From positions 62,001-126,000 of the forward strand of contig CAVYVC010000017.1 in NCBI GenBank assembly GCA_963771845.1: 64,000 nt of DNA, written 5' to 3'. Source of the DNA: VAZQ01 sp963771845 (GTDB lineage: Bacteria > Pseudomonadota > Alphaproteobacteria > Rhizobiales > Xanthobacteraceae). A program made the position numbers and the translations under genes. This document shows, piece after piece, positions 63,130-64,000 of the stretch. The notes below the pieces were generated by a model. That model worked only from the letters and a program-made list of their open reading frames with translations. It had not been told where the DNA came from and searched no databases. The first letter of the stretch is position 1, and every line of letters begins with the position of its first letter.

Positions 63130-63363
63130 GGGGGACTCGGTGAGCAACTATGCTTGATCAGCATAGCCTGTTTTCTTTGCGTTCGGCCACCATTTAATAT
63201 GGGACACGCAACGCAGGCGGGGGTCTCGGGGTCAAAGACGCTTGGCGGGCAAATCGCGGGGCTGGAATTGACACGCCCATGCTCAGGCTCAAGGATGGCG
63301 TGGCCGGGCTCGACAGGTGACCATCAGCCCAGCCGCCTCGCCTCAAATTATAAGGAGTAGGAG

Positions 63364-64000
63364 ATGAACGACGATATTGTCATCGTCAGCGCGGCACGCA
63401 CGCCCGTTGGCGCATTCAATGGGGTATTTGGCGCCCTTCCGGCGCACGAATTGGGCAAGGTCGCGGTTGAGGAATCCCTCAAGCGCGCGGGGGTCGAAAA
63501 GGCAGAGGTTTCAGAAGTCATCCTGGGCCAGATTCTCACCGCTGGTCAGGGCCAGAATCCTGCCCGCCAAGCCTCCATTGCAGCCGGCATCCCGGTCGAG
63601 ACGCCAGCCTGGGGGGTCAACCAGCTCTGCGGCTCAGGATTGCGCGCCGTCGCGCTCGGCTATCAGGCGATACTCAACGGCGATTCCGAGATCATTGTTG
63701 CGGGCGGCCAGGAATCCATGAGCCAGGCGCCCCACTGTGCGCATCTGCGCAACGGCGTGAAGATGGGCAACTTCGAGATGGTCGATACCATGATCAAGGA
63801 CGGATTGTGGGACGCCTTCAACGGCTATCATATGGGCAACACCGCCGAGAACATCGCACGCCAGTGGCAGATTACCCGCGCGCAACAGGATGAGTTCGCC
63901 GTTGCCTCGCAGAACAAGGCGGAAGCGGCGCAGAAGGCGGGACGATTCAAGGACGAGATCGTGCCCGTGACAGTGAAGACGCGCAAGGGTGACGTTGTGG
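63364..64000 (+). CDS. phaA: Acetyl-CoA acetyltransferase (beta-ketothiolase), 5' part
   Basis: It starts at ATG 63364 after the strong ribosome site AAGGAGTAGGAG and runs off the window end after about 212 of roughly 392 residues. Thiolase sequence DDIVIVSAARTPVGAFNG, QGQNPARQASIAAGIP, the acylated nucleophile C89 in WGVNQLCGSGLRAVALG, and GGQESMSQAPH are all seen. It condenses two acetyl-CoA, the first step of polyhydroxybutyrate synthesis. The position opposite phaR suggests PHB control. Confidence 0.95.
   Translation, partial: MNDDIVIVSAARTPVGAFNGVFGALPAHELGKVAVEESLKRAGVEKAEVSEVILGQILTAGQGQNPARQASIAAGIPVETPAWGVNQLCGSGLRAVALGYQAILNGDSEIIVAGGQESMSQAPHCAHLRNGVKMGNFEMVDTMIKDGLWDAFNGYHMGNTAENIARQWQITRAQQDEFAVASQNKAEAAQKAGRFKDEIVPVTVKTRKGDVV

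Noticed and set aside
1..64000. CRISPR array
   Set aside because: No regularly spaced direct repeats with unique spacers were seen; the repeats present are palindromic and dispersed.
1..64000. Prophage or integrative element boundaries
   Set aside because: No integrase, phage structural genes, tRNA gene or direct att repeats were recognised, despite the transposase and toxin-antitoxin remnants.

Overview
The window reads as a GC-rich chromosome segment of an alphaproteobacterium of the order Hyphomicrobiales (Bradyrhizobium / Rhodopseudomonas / Xanthobacteraceae-like). The reasons are the many periplasmic solute receptors of the Bug type, the mtgA - rpmF - phaR/phaA neighbourhood, CIRCE control of groESL, 11-nt-period Pho boxes, and dispersed gtagccc...gggctac palindromes. 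This placement is inference from gene content; no 16S or tRNA gene was seen.

Layout. 1-0.44 kb: C-terminal part of a TRAP solute receptor. 0.57-12.8 kb (minus strand): a catabolic unit with an indolepyruvate:ferredoxin oxidoreductase, an acyl-CoA synthetase, a complete Liv-type ABC importer (livG-livH-livM-livK-livF) and a PaaK-like CoA ligase. 12.96-14.6 kb: a decayed ISAzo13-type transposase read in frame into alanine dehydrogenase. 14.6-18.2 kb: small DUF333 protein, Bug receptor, LLM flavin oxidoreductase, Tat-exported dienelactone hydrolase. 18.5-20.6 kb: groES-groEL with a heat-shock-like promoter and CIRCE; groEL carries a one-base frameshift. 20.8-26.1 kb: a TIR - STAND NTPase - transmembrane - FGE/C-type-lectin-fold protein convergent with a large exported helical-repeat protein. 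This is the most unusual locus of the window. 26.2-35 kb: an SDR, a HigBA-like toxin-antitoxin remnant, a broken Bug receptor, an MHYT-domain fragment, a fully frameshifted NMT1/THI5-like ABC importer, a NicC-like flavin monooxygenase and a polysaccharide deacetylase, nearly all with single-base indels. 35-45.6 kb: class V aminotransferase, thioesterase, three further Bug receptors, CAP protein, GH15 glucoamylase, 6-phosphogluconate dehydrogenase, GYD protein, L,D-transpeptidase. 45.6-51.1 kb (minus): a dihydroxyphthalate-decarboxylase-like protein, Rieske ferredoxin, amidohydrolase and CoxL-type molybdopterin subunit, probably aromatic catabolism. 51.2-52.6 kb: GFA protein and a beta-propeller. 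52.6-59.2 kb (minus): the complete phosphate regulon pstS-phoB-phoR // pstC-pstA-pstB-phoU, with a Pho box before each half. 59.4-64 kb: mtgA, rpmF, a membrane protein, a GGT/HpxW-like Ntn hydrolase, phaR, and the 5' part of phaA.

Two themes stand out. First, the organism looks like an oligotroph built for importing and CoA-activating organic acids and aromatics: five Bug receptors (one broken), one Liv system, one NMT1 system and several CoA ligases or oxidoreductases. Second, single-base frameshifts are concentrated between about 19.1 and 34.9 kb while encoded protein motifs stay intact across the frame changes. This is either local assembly error or recent decay, and it bears on how groEL and the TIR-STAND gene should be read.
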